From: Providencia alcalifaciens
GTDB taxonomy: Bacteria; Pseudomonadota; Gammaproteobacteria; Enterobacterales; Enterobacteriaceae
Direction of reading: 5' to 3'
Assembly (NCBI GenBank): GCA_025961275.1
Contig: JAOQNJ010000001.1
Coordinates: 455,353-519,352, forward strand
Length of the DNA: 64,000 bases
Shown here: in pieces, positions 43,790 through 56,417 of the stretch
How the letters are laid out: the number at the start of each line of letters is the position of its first letter
Numbering within the stretch: the stretch's first letter is position 1
Program-made: the position numbers and the translations under genes
The notes under the pieces: model-generated
The model's input: the letters and a program-made list of their open reading frames with translations, nothing else
The model's database searches: none
What the model was told of the DNA's origin: nothing

Positions 43790-44839
43790 TTAAGCAATGG
43801 TGACATCTTTGCTGAGATAAACATCCTGAACGGCATTGATAAGCGCTACACCGTCTTTCATTGATTTTTTAAAGGCTTTACGTCCTAAAATTAACCCCAT
43901 TCCGCCGGCGCGTTTATTGATAACCGCAGTACGGACAGATTCACTAAAGTCATTTTCACCTGCAGCTCCACCCGAGTTGATCAAGCCAGCGCGCCCCATA
44001 TAGCAGTTAGCCAGTTGATAGCGGACAAGATCAATTGGGTTATCTGTTGTCAGCTTGGTATAAACACGTTCATCGGTATGACCAAATCCAACTGCAGTAT
44101 AGCCACCGTTATTTTCAGCCATTTTTTGTTTAACAATATCGGCACCAATTGTTGCAGCAATATGGTTCGCTTGGCCGGTTAAATCGGCGCTAGAATGGTA
44201 ATCAACACCATCTTTCTTGAATGCAGGATTACGCAGATAAGCCCATAGTACAGTTACCATACCGAGCTCATGAGCTCGCTCAAAGGCCGCAGAGATTTCT
44301 TCAATTTGACGACGTGATTCGATGGAACCAAAATAGATAGTTGCACCTACTGCTACAGCCCCCATTTCGAATGCTTGCTCAACACTTGCATATAGTGTTT
44401 GGTCATATTGAGCAGGATAACTCAGAGTTTCGTTATGGTTTAATTTTACTAAAAAAGGAATTTTGTGAGCATAACGACGGGAAACCGAGGCTAAAACACC
44501 GTAAGTCGAAGCAACACAGTTACATCCGGCTTCAATCGCTAGCTCGACAATATTTTTTGGATCAAAATATAAAGGGTTAGCAGCGAACGATGCTCCAGCT
44601 GAATGCTCGATACCTTGGTCAACGGGAAGAATAGACAAATATCCTGTGCCGCCTAAGCGACCGTGGTTAAATAAAGTCTGCATTGAACGAAGTACGCTAT
44701 TGGGGCGATTATTATCAATCATCACACGATCGACAAAATCTGAACCCGGTAGATAAATATTTTCACTAGGGATAGTTTGGCAACGGTGGTCTAAAAGAGT
44801 TGATGCTTCAGAACCTAACAGCTTAGCAATATCAGTCAT
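43790..44839 (-). CDS. fbaB: Class I fructose-bisphosphate aldolase FbaB
   Basis: This 349-residue DhnA-type aldolase cleaves fructose 1,6-bisphosphate in glycolysis and gluconeogenesis. It shows [51 protein letters not shown], and [20 protein letters not shown], where the Schiff-base Lys is expected in the core. The C-terminus [20 protein letters not shown] binds phosphate. I chose ATG 44839 with GGAGGAAGTC as the ribosome site; the ATG of the upstream extension is part of it. Position between thiD and yegS matches the E. coli region. Confidence 0.94.
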   Translation of the reverse strand: MTDIAKLLGSEASTLLDHRCQTIPSENIYLPGSDFVDRVMIDNNRPNSVLRSMQTLFNHGRLGGTGYLSILPVDQGIEHSAGASFAANPLYFDPKNIVELAIEAGCNCVASTYGVLASVSRRYAHKIPFLVKLNHNETLSYPAQYDQTLYASVEQAFEMGAVAVGATIYFGSIESRRQIEEISAAFERAHELGMVTVLWAYLRNPAFKKDGVDYHSSADLTGQANHIAATIGADIVKQKMAENNGGYTAVGFGHTDERVYTKLTTDNPIDLVRYQLANCYMGRAGLINSGGAAGENDFSESVRTAVINKRAGGMGLILGRKAFKKSMKDGVALINAVQDVYLSKDVTIA

Positions 44840-44885
44840 GACTTCCTCCATTTAACAAAATTCTAAGAGATGTTAATCATTAAAC

Positions 44886-45791
44886 TTAAGACAACAAGAC
44901 ACATTGTGGTGGTAATCGGCAGTGGATCGCTTCAGGTAGTAATTCATAGCTGAATGTTTCGCCAGAAAGCGGCTCACCATCCAAATTAAATATCATAGTA
45001 TGTGGTGATGAGATTTTTACCCAAGGAGAGGTTTTTTCAATCAAATGCGGATTTTTATCATTAGTGAACAAATTAGTGAGTAGAGCGGGGATGACATCAC
45101 GAGCCGGTATAATGAGTAGATTTAATTTACCATCATCGATTAAAGCCTCTGGTGCCAATTGCTGACCACCCCCAGCTTGTTTACCATTACCAACTGCAAC
45201 CACTAACGTTTCACCTTCCCAGCTGAAATCTTCCGCCTCGATTTTACAAGTATCAGTTTTTAACGTATCAGGGCGTAATAAGCCGTTGATGACATAAGCG
45301 GCGCCACCCAGTGCCGATTTCAATGTTTCGGGGGTTTCTGTTGTAATTCTTGTTCCAAATCCGCCTGTCGCCATATTCATAAAATAGGCGTCGTCATTCA
45401 CTTTAGCAATATCTATCGCAAAGGCTTTACCTTTTACTGCTAAAGCTAAAGCGGAGGGGATATCCTGAGGAATGTTGGCACTATTAGCAAAATCATTTGC
45501 GGTTCCTAATGGCAAAATCCCAATCGCAGGGCGTTGTTCTTCAGGAAAACGCATTAAGGTACTGGATACCGCATTGATAGTGCCATCTCCGCCACCAGCA
45601 ATAATAGTCTCTACTCCCTTTGCGATTGCGTCATCGATAAAGGCATGTAAATCACTATTTTCCCATGGAATTCGTACCCAAATGGTATGACCCTCTTCGC
45701 GTAGGCTCATGATGGCTTTTCTTAATTCAGGGTTTGCAGATTGTTTGCCATTGAGGATTAATAATGCGCAATGTCGTTTATCTATATCCAT
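44886..45791 (-). CDS. yegS: Lipid kinase YegS
   Basis: This 301-residue protein is a diacylglycerol-kinase-like enzyme; E. coli YegS phosphorylates phosphatidylglycerol. It contains LLILNGKQSANPELRKAI, the nucleotide-binding TIIAGGGDGTINAVSS, then LPLGTANDFANSANIPQD and DDGKLNLLIIPARD plus ISSPHTMIFNLDGEPLSGE. All conserved catalytic-domain motifs are present. I chose ATG 45791 since AAGGA lies 6 bases before it; the extended start at 45911 is hydrophobic and unlike the family. Separate transcription unit with a terminator upstream. Confidence 0.9.
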   Translation of the reverse strand: MDIDKRHCALLILNGKQSANPELRKAIMSLREEGHTIWVRIPWENSDLHAFIDDAIAKGVETIIAGGGDGTINAVSSTLMRFPEEQRPAIGILPLGTANDFANSANIPQDIPSALALAVKGKAFAIDIAKVNDDAYFMNMATGGFGTRITTETPETLKSALGGAAYVINGLLRPDTLKTDTCKIEAEDFSWEGETLVVAVGNGKQAGGGQQLAPEALIDDGKLNLLIIPARDVIPALLTNLFTNDKNPHLIEKTSPWVKISSPHTMIFNLDGEPLSGETFSYELLPEAIHCRLPPQCVLLS

Positions 45792-45928
45792 TTCGATCCT
45801 TGTGATGATAACTAATGCAGTTAAAAGTATAGTCGTGAAATAGATTTTTGGAATAAATATTGGATAATATACGATATTAATCAATATGAAGGCGGGGAAT
45901 ACGGAATACAAGAAATTAAAAAAGAAAT

Positions 45929-45956
45929 GGCTAGCTCAAGGGAGATTGAGCCAGCC
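45929..45956 (-). terminator. Terminator between trhP and yegS
   Basis: GGCTGGCTCAA and TTGAGCTAGCC pair on the minus strand with one mismatch, followed by ATTTCTTTTTT. It ends the trhP transcript upstream of yegS. Confidence 0.75.
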
Positions 45957-46235
45957 AAGGAGGTGGTTCCTAGTCTTACTTTATGACTTTCTAGTTCTTC
46001 ATTTTCGAAAGTGACTATACGACATTGAATAGCCAATTGTTGTGATCTATTGCATAAAAATAGATATTAGAGGTGTTTTTAACACTAAAGTACTATTTGC
46101 GAGAATGATTATCAATTGTAAATACTGTTTAGTTAATAGATGTTTTTTTAAGAAAATATAAAAAATGCTAGAAATTCAAATAATTAAATTAATGATTTCT
46201 AGCATTATAACCAATTGACGTAAAAATAATGTTTA

Positions 46236-47615
46236 TTAGAGCGTAATTTGTACTTCAGCCTGATGTGGCGAGCGAGTTGTGGTACCCGCAAGATTGCTGA
46301 TTAACAAACCAAAATTTATATCGATATCATCAGGAACGGGGAGATAAACAATATGACCATTACCTGGAGCAACATTAATCGTCTCACCTTTGCGGTTTTG
46401 AAGTGAATCGAGGCTAAAGACGATATTACCTGCAGGGGTCATTAATTCTAAGCTATCACCGACGCTAAATTTATTTTTAACATCAACCTCAGCAAGCCCA
46501 TTAATGCGTTTACCTGTAAACTCACCAACGAATTGCTGAGTTTCTGACACTGAGTAACCATATTCGTAAGTTTGGTATGCATCATGGGTATGGCGACGGA
46601 GAAAACCTTCGGTATAACCGCGATGTGCTAAGCCTTCTAAGGTGCTGAGCAAGGTTGGGTCAAACGGTTTTCCTGCGACAGCATCATCAATAGCGCGGCG
46701 ATAGACTTGGGCAGTACGTGCGCAATAGTAGAAAGACTTGGTACGACCTTCAATTTTCAGCGAGTGAACACCCATTTGCGTTAGATTTTCAACATGCTCA
46801 ATTGCGCGTAAATCTTTAGAATTCATGATGTAAGTACCATGCTCGTCTTCAAAGGCGGTCATATACTCTCCCGGACGTTTAGCTTCCTCAATCATGAACA
46901 CTTTATCTGTTGGCGCACCTTCCCCTAAGGTTGGAGCGACATTTTTGACGGGGATCGGCTCATGTACATGTACGATATTGCCCACATCATCTTCTTTGCC
47001 TTCTTCCACTTTGTATTCCCAACGACAAGCATTGGTGCAAGTACCTTGGTTCGGGTCACGTTTATTGATATAGCCAGAAAGTAAACAGCGGCCAGAGTAG
47101 GCCATGCACAGCGCACCGTGAACGAAGACTTCTAATTCCATTTCAGGAACTTGTTTACGAATTTCAGCAATTTCTTCAAGAGACAACTCGCGAGATAAAA
47201 TAGCGCGTGTGAGCCCCATTTGCTTCCAAAATTTTACCGATGCCCAGTTAACGGCGTTAGCTTGTACCGATAAGTGAATGTCCATGTTAGGAAACGCCTC
47301 ACGCACCATCATGATAAGACCTGGGTCAGACATGATCAGTGCATCAGGACCCATTTCAATTACTGGCGTTAGGTCACGAATAAAGGTTTTGAGTTTGGCA
47401 TTGTGAGGCGCAATATTCACAACAACATAGAATTTTTTGCCAAGGTCATGTGCTTCTTGAATCCCTTTTGCAAGATTTTCATGATTGAATTCGTTGTTAC
47501 GTACACGCAAGCTATAACGAGGTTGGCCAGCGTAAACCGCATCAGCGCCATAAGCAAAAGCATAACGCATGTTCTTTAAAGAACCTGCGGGAGATAATAA
47601 TTCTGGTGTAAACAT
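46236..47615 (-). CDS. trhP: tRNA hydroxylation protein TrhP (YegQ), U32 family
   Basis: This 459-residue U32 family protein makes the 5-hydroxyuridine precursor at U34 of some tRNAs, using prephenate. It begins MFTPELLSPAGSLKNMRYAF, with YGADAVYAGQPRYSLRVRNN, IHLSVQANAVNWASVKFWKQ and the iron-sulfur Cys motif ELEVFVHGALCMAYSGRCLL, then GTCTNACRWEY, matching four Cys. DDVGNIVHVHEPIPV and EGRTKSFYYCARTAQVYRRA follow. Full length, C-terminal barrel present. The long leader region contains two repeat elements. Confidence 0.93.
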   Translation of the reverse strand: MFTPELLSPAGSLKNMRYAFAYGADAVYAGQPRYSLRVRNNEFNHENLAKGIQEAHDLGKKFYVVVNIAPHNAKLKTFIRDLTPVIEMGPDALIMSDPGLIMMVREAFPNMDIHLSVQANAVNWASVKFWKQMGLTRAILSRELSLEEIAEIRKQVPEMELEVFVHGALCMAYSGRCLLSGYINKRDPNQGTCTNACRWEYKVEEGKEDDVGNIVHVHEPIPVKNVAPTLGEGAPTDKVFMIEEAKRPGEYMTAFEDEHGTYIMNSKDLRAIEHVENLTQMGVHSLKIEGRTKSFYYCARTAQVYRRAIDDAVAGKPFDPTLLSTLEGLAHRGYTEGFLRRHTHDAYQTYEYGYSVSETQQFVGEFTGKRINGLAEVDVKNKFSVGDSLELMTPAGNIVFSLDSLQNRKGETINVAPGNGHIVYLPVPDDIDINFGLLISNLAGTTTRSPHQAEVQITL

Positions 47616-47654
47616 GGAGTATTCTCAATCTGATATCAAGTCAGTACATACCTC

Positions 47655-47787
47655 AAATATACCCGTCATTTTTCGGTTATTGCTGATGCGTATACAACCA
47701 GCCGCTCAGGCTAATCACAATGCGATTAAGGCTTTAAGCATGACCTTTCGAGTAGACTAAATATAGCTCGAATTATTGCGGGTAGAA
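47655..47787 (+). repeat. TATACCC-type ~125-bp repeat, copy 3
   Basis: It begins ATATACCCGTCATTTTTCGG and ends ATATAGCTCGAATTATTGCG then GGTA, with a diverged middle. It lies directly behind the next copy, both on the same strand. Confidence 0.6.
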
Positions 47788-47861
47788 TAGGTAAGCATAT
47801 TAAAGAAGGGGATTTTAACGCGCTTTACTCAGGATTCCAAGTATTCCACACAAATAGTAAG

Positions 47862-47984
47862 TATACCCGTTATACTTCACTCCTTAACGTTGCTGGCGTC
47901 GTTTATTTGACCTAGTCAGTTATCTACGCTCCTAGGATCTCATTTACTTGCCGTCTCGCTGTAACGTGAATTATTTAGGGTATA
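47862..47984 (+). repeat. TATACCC-type ~125-bp repeat, copy 4
   Basis: It begins TATACCCGTTATACTTCACT, includes GTTGCTGGCGTCG, ACGCTCCTAGGATC and CTTGCCGTC, and ends GTGAATTATTTAGGGTATAG. Closest to the general enterobacterial form; ends are inverted repeats (TATACCC/GGGTATA). Confidence 0.85.
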
Positions 47985-48108
47985 GCGAATAATCATAAAA
48001 TAGGGTTATCGTGACATGTCACGATAACTTGCGGAAGGTGCGCTAGAGCGAGTTTGAACGTAATTTAGCTGTAATTGAAATTATTTTATTGATAGCCTAT
48101 TTGAGGAG

Positions 48109-48798
48109 TTAAACTTCATCCCATCGATAACCTAAACCATAGATAGAACGGATAAAGGTTTTTTCGTTATCGAGTAGTTCAAGTTTACGGCGCAAGTTTT
48201 TAACGTGGCTATCAATTGTTCTATCCGTCACAATACGGTGATCATCATAAAGAATGTCTAATAGCTGATCACGTGAAAATACGGTACCCGTATTATCAGA
48301 CAGAAACTTTAACAAACGGAACTCAGCAGGGGTTAATTCAAGGAGCTGATCGCCATAACGGACTTGAAATGCGCTTTCATCAATAATTAACTGGGTTTTG
48401 TTTTTATCTGACGTAGATGAGCGTTGGCAGCGACGCAAAATAGTTTTTACTCGAGCAACAACTTCCCGTGGGCTAAATGGCTTACAAATATAATCATCAG
48501 CGCCAATCTCTAAGCCAAGTAAACGATCAATCTCTTCCGTTTTTGCCGTGACCATAATAACCGGTGTTTCACAAAATTTACGCAATTCACGGCAAATCGT
48601 CAAACCATCCATGCCAGGTAACATCAAGTCGAGAAGAATAATATCGGGTTGATGTTGCTGTACAAAGTCAATCACCACATTACCGCGCTGTAGTAGTGAA
48701 GGTTGATATCCTGCAGCTTCAAGGTAATCACAAAGCAGCTGTCCGAGTTTGGGCTCATCTTCAACAATCAATACATGTGCATTTGAAGATTCTGACAT
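48109..48798 (-). CDS. baeR: Response regulator BaeR
   Basis: This 229-residue OmpR-type regulator controls mdtABC and other envelope-stress genes. The receiver domain reads [20 protein letters not shown] with the phosphorylated Asp in [15 protein letters not shown], then [11 protein letters not shown] and [20 protein letters not shown]. The winged-helix domain has [20 protein letters not shown] and [20 protein letters not shown] and [10 protein letters not shown]. Start at ATG 48798, two bases after the baeS stop. It is the last gene of the mdtABC-baeSR operon, so the system is autoregulated. Confidence 0.94.
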   Translation of the reverse strand: MSESSNAHVLIVEDEPKLGQLLCDYLEAAGYQPSLLQRGNVVIDFVQQHQPDIILLDLMLPGMDGLTICRELRKFCETPVIMVTAKTEEIDRLLGLEIGADDYICKPFSPREVVARVKTILRRCQRSSTSDKNKTQLIIDESAFQVRYGDQLLELTPAEFRLLKFLSDNTGTVFSRDQLLDILYDDHRIVTDRTIDSHVKNLRRKLELLDNEKTFIRSIYGLGYRWDEV

Positions 48799-48800
48799 TA

Positions 48801-50195
48801 TCACTGTTCGTTTTCCTTGTTCTTAAATGGTAAATGGATAGCAATACGCACGCCTCCTAAAGGAGAAGAACTTGCATGGATGCTCCCATTATGGGCTTCA
48901 ATAATATTATAGCAAATGGCTAAGCCCAAACCGGAACCGCCACTGGCTCGATTACGTGACTCTTCAGCGCGATAAAAACGTTCAAAAAGGTGACTGCACT
49001 GTTGTTCCGTTAACCCAGGAGCACTATCTTCCCAATAAATCGAGAACTGATTATCTTCAATTTTAGTTCTGATGGCTATCTTGCCTTTTGGATCTGTGTA
49101 GCGCAGGCTATTTTCCATTAAATTATAAAACAATTGTAAAATACGGTCGGGGTCGATATTGATTATTTGCTGTTCAGGTAAGTGTTGCTCAACCGTTAAT
49201 TGTTCTTCTTCTAGTCTCCAACGTGCTTGGCCAATCGCCATATCAATGATTGGAATGATATCAGCTGATTGGATGCGATAGACTAATGAGCCTCTATCTG
49301 AAAGAGAGAGCTGATGCAAGTCATTCACCAGTTTGATCAGAGTTTGTGTTTCAGCTAGCAGAGAATTTATTGTTTCAGGTGTCGCTTTACGGACACCGTC
49401 TTGAACAGCTTCTAATTCTGCTTGCAACACCGACAGTGGCGTACGCAGTTCATGGGAAATATCCGCCATATAATCTCGACGCATTTGTTCATTTTTTTCT
49501 AGTGTAGACGCAAGATGATTGAAATCTTTAGCTAACTGGCCAAGTTCATCGCGACCTACTTCAGATACCCGCGTTGAAAAATCACCGCTAGCGAGCTGAT
49601 TAGTTCCTTCTAATAAACGTTTAATCGGCTTTAAAAAACCACGGGCGAGGAAAATGGTGGCAATTAAAGCAACAAATAGTGATAAACCAGCTATTACCCA
49701 ACTGGTATACATCTGTTGTTCATCAAAACGCCGGTCTATCTCGCTACTAATACCATTACCATAGCTCGCGATCAGCCAGCCCACAACTTTACCATTTGAG
49801 GCAATAACAGGCTGGCGGATCACATCATCAGTCAGAGGAACATCACGGCCAAAAATCAGACGTTCTTGACTGTCTAAAACCCAAAAAAAAGTGCGCCAGC
49901 CTTTATGTTTTGCTGGTGGAAGAGAGCGTTGATGGTGCTCAATACTGCGTAATATATTGAAGAACGCACGTTCATTGCGAATTAAAAAGCGCCAGCTTCC
50001 GGCTTCATCATACTGCTCAGCAAGCGCCTCGGAGATAAGCTCCGCGCGCTGCTGCTCATTCTCTTTAATATAATCGACAAAGCCATGCTGAAAACTCAGA
50101 CGAACGCCTTGGTGCATAATGACAACAAGTAGTAGGCAGGTCGCAAAAATAGCTAAAAACAAACGGGTACTGACGCTACTAAATCTGAGTTTCAT
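48801..50195 (-). CDS. baeS: Sensor histidine kinase BaeS
   Basis: This 464-residue inner-membrane kinase senses envelope stress. Two membrane helices (about 10-30 and 165-188) flank a periplasmic domain. HAMP follows with [16 protein letters not shown], then the HisKA box [19 protein letters not shown] with the phosphorylated His. The ATPase part shows [11 protein letters not shown] (N box), [20 protein letters not shown] and the G box [20 protein letters not shown]. Complete. Followed immediately by baeR and preceded by mdtC, 22 bases away. Confidence 0.94.
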   Translation of the reverse strand: MKLRFSSVSTRLFLAIFATCLLLVVIMHQGVRLSFQHGFVDYIKENEQQRAELISEALAEQYDEAGSWRFLIRNERAFFNILRSIEHHQRSLPPAKHKGWRTFFWVLDSQERLIFGRDVPLTDDVIRQPVIASNGKVVGWLIASYGNGISSEIDRRFDEQQMYTSWVIAGLSLFVALIATIFLARGFLKPIKRLLEGTNQLASGDFSTRVSEVGRDELGQLAKDFNHLASTLEKNEQMRRDYMADISHELRTPLSVLQAELEAVQDGVRKATPETINSLLAETQTLIKLVNDLHQLSLSDRGSLVYRIQSADIIPIIDMAIGQARWRLEEEQLTVEQHLPEQQIINIDPDRILQLFYNLMENSLRYTDPKGKIAIRTKIEDNQFSIYWEDSAPGLTEQQCSHLFERFYRAEESRNRASGGSGLGLAICYNIIEAHNGSIHASSSPLGGVRIAIHLPFKNKENEQ

Positions 50196-50217
50196 TATTT
50201 ATCCCCTAATCAAGACG

Positions 50218-53200
50218 TTACTTGCTTAGATTTACCGTTTTACGGGAATAACGTTGCCTAAGTTGGTCAAAGCATAAGTAGACCACTGGCGTTGTAAATA
50301 AGGTTAATATTTGACTCATTACTAATCCTCCAACAATGGTGATACCCAGTGGTTGGCGTAATTCGGCTCCATCACCACTGCCTAAGACGAGTGGTAGGGC
50401 ACCAAAAATAGCGGCAAGGGTGGTCATCAAAATCGGTCGAAAACGTAATAAACTTGCTTTGAAAATCGCATCACGTGCCGTTAATCCTTCATTACGTTGA
50501 GCTTGAATGGCAAAGTCAACCATGATAATGGCATTTTTCTTGACAATCCCAATCAATAGCATAATACCAATCAATGCAATTAAGCTAAATGGTGTGTCAA
50601 ATAGCTCTAAAGCAAGCAATGCGCCGACTCCCGCAGAGGGTAATGTTGATAGAATAGTTAGTGGATGGATATAACTTTCATATAATATACCTAACACCAA
50701 ATAAACCGTAATAATTGCGGCGAGTATCAAAAATAGTTGGGATTTTAATGTGTCTTGGAATATTTGTGCCGTTCCGGCGAAGGTACCTCTAACTGTTGGA
50801 GGAACCCCAAGTGCGGTCATGGTTTTTTCGATAGCCGAAATTGCTTCATCAAGCGTGTAGCCGTCAGCAACGTTAAACGCGATCGTTGATGCAGCCGACA
50901 ACCCTTGATGGTTAACACTTAATGGCGCATTAGCGGGTTGCCAGCGTGCAAAGTAAGATAGTGGAATGGCTTGGCCTTGGCTATTGATAACAAACATCTG
51001 GTCTAACGCACTCACATCCTGTGTATATTGGGGTGCAACTTCCATGACAACTTTGTACTGGTTCATCGCCTCATAAATCGTTGATATCTGTCGTTGACCA
51101 AAGGCATTATTTAATAAGTCATTGGCAGCGCGAACATCGATACCGAGTTGTGCCATCAAATCCCTGTCATAGGTGATAGCCATTTCAGCGCCTTTGTCTT
51201 CCTTATCAGAGTTAACATCGGTTACCTCAGGAAGATCACTTACGGCCTTGCGTATTGCTGGCTCCCAATCGCGCAGTGCATCGAGCTCATCAGCGAGTAA
51301 GGTAAATTGGTAGTTGGCGTTGGCTTGTCGACCACCAACACGAATATCTTGTACTGGCATCATAAATAAATTAGCGCCAGGTTCATTGGCTAATTGAGCT
51401 CTGAGTCGATTAATAACCGCATTGGAACTTTCTTTACGTTCATCGAGTGGTTTCAAGGAGATAAACATTGAGCCACTGTTGACGCGGCTTCCACCCGTAA
51501 AGCCTGTCACGTTATCGACGGCTGGATCAGCGGTCACTTGCTGCATAAAGCGAGTCATTTTCTCTTTCATCGCTTGGAAAGAGATACTTTGGTCCGCACG
51601 GACAAAACCTAATAAACGGCCTGTATCTTGCTCAGGGAAAAAGGCTTTAGGGATCGAAATATACAGGTAAATATTCAATCCGATCGTAGCAAATAAGATA
51701 GCGAGCACACTTCGTTTATGAGATAACACCCAATTTAACGTGACGCCGTAACTTTCTTGGAGTCGTAGAAAGAGGCGACTTGTATTGCTTGGTTTATCCG
51801 TCTTTTTCGGATTACGCTTTTTAAGGAGGTAAGCACACATCATTGGCGTTAATGTTAGTGAGATAATTAAAGATATCCCAATCGCAGTCGCTAGCGTAAT
51901 GGCGAACTCGCGGAATAAGCGACCGACTAAGCCATCCATTAATAACAATGGAATAAATACTGCGACCAACGAAATACTCATTGAAACGACAGTGAACCCG
52001 ACTTCGCTAACACCTTTGACTGCCGCAATAAACGGTTTACAGCCATTTTCAATATGCCGAGAGATATTTTCGAGTACCACAATAGCATCATCGACCACAA
52101 AACCCGTTGCCACGGTAAGAGCCATCAATGAGAGGTTATTTAAACTGAAGCCACAAAGGTACATTGCGGTGAAAGTACCGATTAATGAGACCGGAACAGC
52201 AATTGCTGGGATTAAGGTTGCTCGACCTGAACGTAAGAACAGCAATACCACCAAAATAACTAAGGCAATTGCAATCATCAATGCACGTTCAACTTCAGCA
52301 AGAGAAGCGCGAATAGTTGGGGTTCTATCTTGTGCGACTTTTAACTCGATGGCCGCAGGGATCATTTCTTGAAACTCTGGTAATTCTGCACGGATGCGGT
52401 TAACTGTTTCAATAATGTTTGCTCCCGCTTCACGGCGGATCACAATCAATACAGCAGGTTTACCACCAGACATGCCTGCAGCGCGCACATCTTGTACGGA
52501 ATCTTTAACGTTAGCAACATCGCTGAGTTTTACGGCGTTTCCATCTTTATAATGAACAATGATAGGGCGATAGTCTGCGGCTTTTTTCAGTTCGTCATTG
52601 GTTTGAATTTGCCAGCGAGCATCATCATCATTGATGTAACCTTGAGGTTGTCGAACGTTGGAACTGCTGATAGCGGAGCGTACTTTATCCAGAGAAACAC
52701 CTTGATTAAACAGGGCGGTTGGATTTAATTCAACACGAACAGCAGGCAGTGAGCCACCCCCGACAGAAACTTCACTTACCCCTTCAATTTGTGCAATACG
52801 CTGAGATAAACGGGTTGACGCGATATCATAAATCTCACCCGTACTCATGCTTTTTGACGTTAAGGTCAAAATCATGATTGGGGCATCAGATGGATTAGAT
52901 TTATAGTAGCGAGGACGGCTTGGCATACCGCTTGGCAGCAAGCTTTGAGCTGCATTGATGGCTGCTTGTACCTCACGCGCCGCGTTATTGATATCTTTAT
53001 CGAGATTGAATTCAAGTGTAATCGTGGTGTGTCCAAGTGCGCTGCTGGAAGTCATTTCGCTAATGCCAGCAATACTGCCGAGTGAGCGCTCCAGAGGCGT
53101 CGCAATTGATGACGCCATAGTTTCTGGTGATGCCCCGGGTAGTGACGCTGTCACGTTTATCACGGGGTAATCAACCTGTGGTAACGGAGCAACAGGCAAA

Positions 53201-53295
53201 AACATGAAACTCAGCGCACCACACAAGGTAATGGCAACACTAATCAGCGTCGTTGCAACAGGCCGGCTAACAAATAAGGCGAAGAAGCGGTTCAT
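50218..53295 (-). CDS. mdtC: RND multidrug efflux transporter MdtC
   Basis: This 1025-residue RND pump subunit begins [20 protein letters not shown]. It has the RND proton-relay helix region [40 protein letters not shown] in the porter domain, and the second repeat with [25 protein letters not shown] and [20 protein letters not shown]. It pairs with MdtB as a mixed trimer and exports bile salts, novobiocin and related compounds through MdtA and TolC. The first base of the start overlaps the mdtB stop (TAATG), so translation is coupled. Confidence 0.95.
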   Translation of the reverse strand: MNRFFALFVSRPVATTLISVAITLCGALSFMFLPVAPLPQVDYPVINVTASLPGASPETMASSIATPLERSLGSIAGISEMTSSSALGHTTITLEFNLDKDINNAAREVQAAINAAQSLLPSGMPSRPRYYKSNPSDAPIMILTLTSKSMSTGEIYDIASTRLSQRIAQIEGVSEVSVGGGSLPAVRVELNPTALFNQGVSLDKVRSAISSSNVRQPQGYINDDDARWQIQTNDELKKAADYRPIIVHYKDGNAVKLSDVANVKDSVQDVRAAGMSGGKPAVLIVIRREAGANIIETVNRIRAELPEFQEMIPAAIELKVAQDRTPTIRASLAEVERALMIAIALVILVVLLFLRSGRATLIPAIAVPVSLIGTFTAMYLCGFSLNNLSLMALTVATGFVVDDAIVVLENISRHIENGCKPFIAAVKGVSEVGFTVVSMSISLVAVFIPLLLMDGLVGRLFREFAITLATAIGISLIISLTLTPMMCAYLLKKRNPKKTDKPSNTSRLFLRLQESYGVTLNWVLSHKRSVLAILFATIGLNIYLYISIPKAFFPEQDTGRLLGFVRADQSISFQAMKEKMTRFMQQVTADPAVDNVTGFTGGSRVNSGSMFISLKPLDERKESSNAVINRLRAQLANEPGANLFMMPVQDIRVGGRQANANYQFTLLADELDALRDWEPAIRKAVSDLPEVTDVNSDKEDKGAEMAITYDRDLMAQLGIDVRAANDLLNNAFGQRQISTIYEAMNQYKVVMEVAPQYTQDVSALDQMFVINSQGQAIPLSYFARWQPANAPLSVNHQGLSAASTIAFNVADGYTLDEAISAIEKTMTALGVPPTVRGTFAGTAQIFQDTLKSQLFLILAAIITVYLVLGILYESYIHPLTILSTLPSAGVGALLALELFDTPFSLIALIGIMLLIGIVKKNAIIMVDFAIQAQRNEGLTARDAIFKASLLRFRPILMTTLAAIFGALPLVLGSGDGAELRQPLGITIVGGLVMSQILTLFTTPVVYLCFDQLRQRYSRKTVNLSK

Positions 53296-56200
53296 TATGA
53301 CACCTGTTTATGACAGTTTTGACGGCGATTTTTGATATTATTTGATAGGCTATCAAATAACAGGTAAATCACAGGCGTCGTAAATAGTGTCAAAATCTGG
53401 CTCATGATCAGCCCACCTACCATACAAATACCTAATGGTTGGCGAAGCTCAGCACCGACGCCAGTACTTAACATTAATGGCAATGCGCCTAAAAGAGCAG
53501 CCATTGTTGTCATCAATATCGGACGGAAACGTAATAAGCAGGCTTGATAGATAGCATCGCGTGGTGACATACCTTGCTCACGTTCGGCAGCAAGGGCAAA
53601 GTCAATCATCATGATGGCGTTCTTTTTAACAATCCCGATCAACAAAATGATACCAATGACGGCGATAACATCTAATTCACTGCCTGCTATGATCAAGGCT
53701 AACAGTGCGCCAACCCCTGCTGTAGGTAGCGTTGATAATATCGTGATAGGGTGTATAAAGCTTTCATACAGAATGCCTAGCACGATATACATGGCAACAA
53801 TCGCGGCAGCAATCAGCCAAATTGTGCTGCTTAATGCCGCTTCAAATGCCAATGTTGCGCCTTGGAACTGAGTGGTGATCGATTTTGGCATTTCAATTTG
53901 CGCTTCTGCATTTTTAACAGCATTCACTGCAGACTCTAATGAAGCCCCTTCAGCAAGATTGAATGAGAAAGTGGCAGCAGGGAACTGATCAAGATGATTG
54001 ATAGCGAGTGGACCATAGCCTTCTTGAATATTCACTAAGGTACTTAGTGGAACAATCGCACCATCAGTGCCTTTAAGGCGAACATCATTTAAGGCACTTA
54101 TACCATCACGTGTTTGTGGATTGTGCTCAATAATAACGCGATATTGGTTTGATTGAGTGTAAATAGTTGAGATCATGCGCTGACCAAACGCATTATATAA
54201 TGCATTATCGATGGCAGACATGGTGATGCCAAAACGACTTGCAGTATCTCTATCGACATTCACATAGGCCACGAGGCCTTTGTCTTGCCAGTCACTGCTC
54301 ACATCAATAAGTTCTGGTTGTTGTTTCAGCTTATCCAATAACTTAGGCACCCAAAGAGTTAGCTCATCCAAAGTCGTTGCTTGGAGAGTGAATTGATACT
54401 GAGTGCGAGCAAGTTGGGTATCAATAGTGAGATCTTGCATCGGTTGTAGATACAGATTAACACCAGCGACTGAATCAGCGGCTTGTTGTAGGCGAGGAAT
54501 GATCGTGTTGACGCGATCAGCGCGTTTATCTAATGGTTTTAATGTGATTTGAATTCGGCCATTATTCAGCGTTGGGTTAGTACCATCGACACCCACATAA
54601 GTGGTGATATTATCAACAGCAGGGTCAGCTAACAATTTCTCTGCGACTTGTTGTTGTTTCTGAGACATCGCTGCAAATGAAATCGACTGGCGGCTCTCAA
54701 TGGTACCCTGAATAATGCCATTATCTTGTATAGGGAAGAAGCCTTTTGGGATCCAGATGTACAACAAAACAGTTAATACCATCGTGCCGACGGCAACAGA
54801 TAATGTTAACCAACGGTGATTTAATACCCGCTTTAGCCAAATAGCGTAGACTGCAATCATGCCATCAAAGAAGCGTGCACAAGCCAATTCGAAACGGTTA
54901 TGCTTATGTTCTGATTCAGGTTTTAATAAGCGAGCACACATCATTGGTGTGAGTGTTAATGAAACGACAGCCGAAATTAATATGGCAACAGCGAGCGTGA
55001 CCGCAAATTCTCTAAATAATCGCCCGACAATATCCCCCATAAATAGCAGCGGGATCAGTACAGCAACCAATGAAAAGGTCAAGGAAATGATGGTAAAGCC
55101 AATTTCACCCGCGCCTTTCAAGGCAGCGACCAGCGGCTTATCACCTTGTTCAAGGTAACGAGAAATATTTTCTATTACAACAATTGCATCATCGACCACA
55201 AAACCAGTCGCGATAGTTAACGCCATTAAGGTGAGGTTATTAACTGAAAAACCGCAGAAGTACATCACCGCAAAGGTGCCGACAAGAGAAAGTGGTACAG
55301 CGATACCCGGTATAAGGGTAGCAATGCCGTTTCTTAAGAAAAGATAAATCACCATGACAACCAAGGCGATAGCAAGCATCAGTTCAAATTGCACATCGCT
55401 CACTGAAGCTCGAATTGTGCTGGTTCTGTCAGTTAAAATCTCAACTTTTACGGATTTAGGTAGTGTTTCAATTAATTCAGGGAGCAGGTTTCGAATAGTA
55501 TCAGTCGTTTCGATAACGTTAGCACCCGGCTGACGTTGAATATTAATGACAATAGCTTGTTCGGTATTGGCCCAAGCACCTAAATAGGCATTTTCTGCGG
55601 CTTGTTCGACAGTGGCAATATCACCAAGGCGCACCGGCGCACCATTTTGGAAGGCAACAACCAAACGACGGTAATCTTCCAACGATTTCATCTGATCGTT
55701 TGCTGAGAGTGTGACGGCACGTGTCGGCCCATCAAAACTCCCTTTTGCCGAGTTAACGTTGGCATTATTAATCGCTGAGCGAATGGTTTCGCTATCCAAC
55801 CCTTTGGCCGCCATGGATTGAGGATTAAGGTTAACGCGCACTGCAGGGCGCTGCCCACCCGCAAGGATAACAAGCCCTACGCCATTAACTTGGGAAATTT
55901 TTTGAGCAATTCGGTTTTCAATAATATCTTGGACTTGGATCAGCGGCATTGCATCAGAGGTGACCGCTAATGTCAGAACAGGAGGATCCGCAGGATTCAC
56001 TTTATTGTAAATCGGTGGATAAGGTAAATCAGACGGTAACAAGCTTGATGCTGAGTTTATTGCAGCTTGTACCTCTTGTTCAGCAACTTCAAGAGGGAGC
56101 GTCAGCTGGAACATAAGAGTGATAACAGAAGCGCCGCCAGAACTCTGGGATGACATTTGCTTCAAACCGGACATCTGGCCAAATTGAGTTTCAAGAGGTG

Positions 56201-56417
56201 CTGTTACCGCCGAAGTCATGACTTCAGGGCTTGCTCCTGGATAAAGAGTGACTATCTGTATGGTTGGATAATCGACTTCAGGTAATGCGGAAACAGGCAA
56301 AAAACGATAGCCAATAATCCCCGCAAGGAGGATTGCGACCATAAATAAAGTCGTCGCAACAGGGCGTAAAATAAATAAGCGAGAAGGGCCGCCACCTTTA
56401 TGAATTCCTGGTTGCAT
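53295..56417 (-). CDS. mdtB: RND multidrug efflux transporter MdtB
   Basis: This 1040-residue RND pump subunit begins [20 protein letters not shown], the E. coli-like start, then [20 protein letters not shown]. The proton-relay region is [20 protein letters not shown], and a second repeat has [20 protein letters not shown] and [20 protein letters not shown]. It forms the efflux complex with MdtC, the adaptor MdtA and TolC. Both its ends overlap neighbours (TAATG). The gene is intact. Confidence 0.95.
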   Translation of the reverse strand: MQPGIHKGGGPSRLFILRPVATTLFMVAILLAGIIGYRFLPVSALPEVDYPTIQIVTLYPGASPEVMTSAVTAPLETQFGQMSGLKQMSSQSSGGASVITLMFQLTLPLEVAEQEVQAAINSASSLLPSDLPYPPIYNKVNPADPPVLTLAVTSDAMPLIQVQDIIENRIAQKISQVNGVGLVILAGGQRPAVRVNLNPQSMAAKGLDSETIRSAINNANVNSAKGSFDGPTRAVTLSANDQMKSLEDYRRLVVAFQNGAPVRLGDIATVEQAAENAYLGAWANTEQAIVINIQRQPGANVIETTDTIRNLLPELIETLPKSVKVEILTDRTSTIRASVSDVQFELMLAIALVVMVIYLFLRNGIATLIPGIAVPLSLVGTFAVMYFCGFSVNNLTLMALTIATGFVVDDAIVVIENISRYLEQGDKPLVAALKGAGEIGFTIISLTFSLVAVLIPLLFMGDIVGRLFREFAVTLAVAILISAVVSLTLTPMMCARLLKPESEHKHNRFELACARFFDGMIAVYAIWLKRVLNHRWLTLSVAVGTMVLTVLLYIWIPKGFFPIQDNGIIQGTIESRQSISFAAMSQKQQQVAEKLLADPAVDNITTYVGVDGTNPTLNNGRIQITLKPLDKRADRVNTIIPRLQQAADSVAGVNLYLQPMQDLTIDTQLARTQYQFTLQATTLDELTLWVPKLLDKLKQQPELIDVSSDWQDKGLVAYVNVDRDTASRFGITMSAIDNALYNAFGQRMISTIYTQSNQYRVIIEHNPQTRDGISALNDVRLKGTDGAIVPLSTLVNIQEGYGPLAINHLDQFPAATFSFNLAEGASLESAVNAVKNAEAQIEMPKSITTQFQGATLAFEAALSSTIWLIAAAIVAMYIVLGILYESFIHPITILSTLPTAGVGALLALIIAGSELDVIAVIGIILLIGIVKKNAIMMIDFALAAEREQGMSPRDAIYQACLLRFRPILMTTMAALLGALPLMLSTGVGAELRQPLGICMVGGLIMSQILTLFTTPVIYLLFDSLSNNIKNRRQNCHKQVS

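Noticed and set aside
51899-52372. 157-codon frame opposite mdtC
   Set aside because: Shadow of the RND gene on the other strand; composition (Asn, Thr, Ser rich) is typical for antisense frames.
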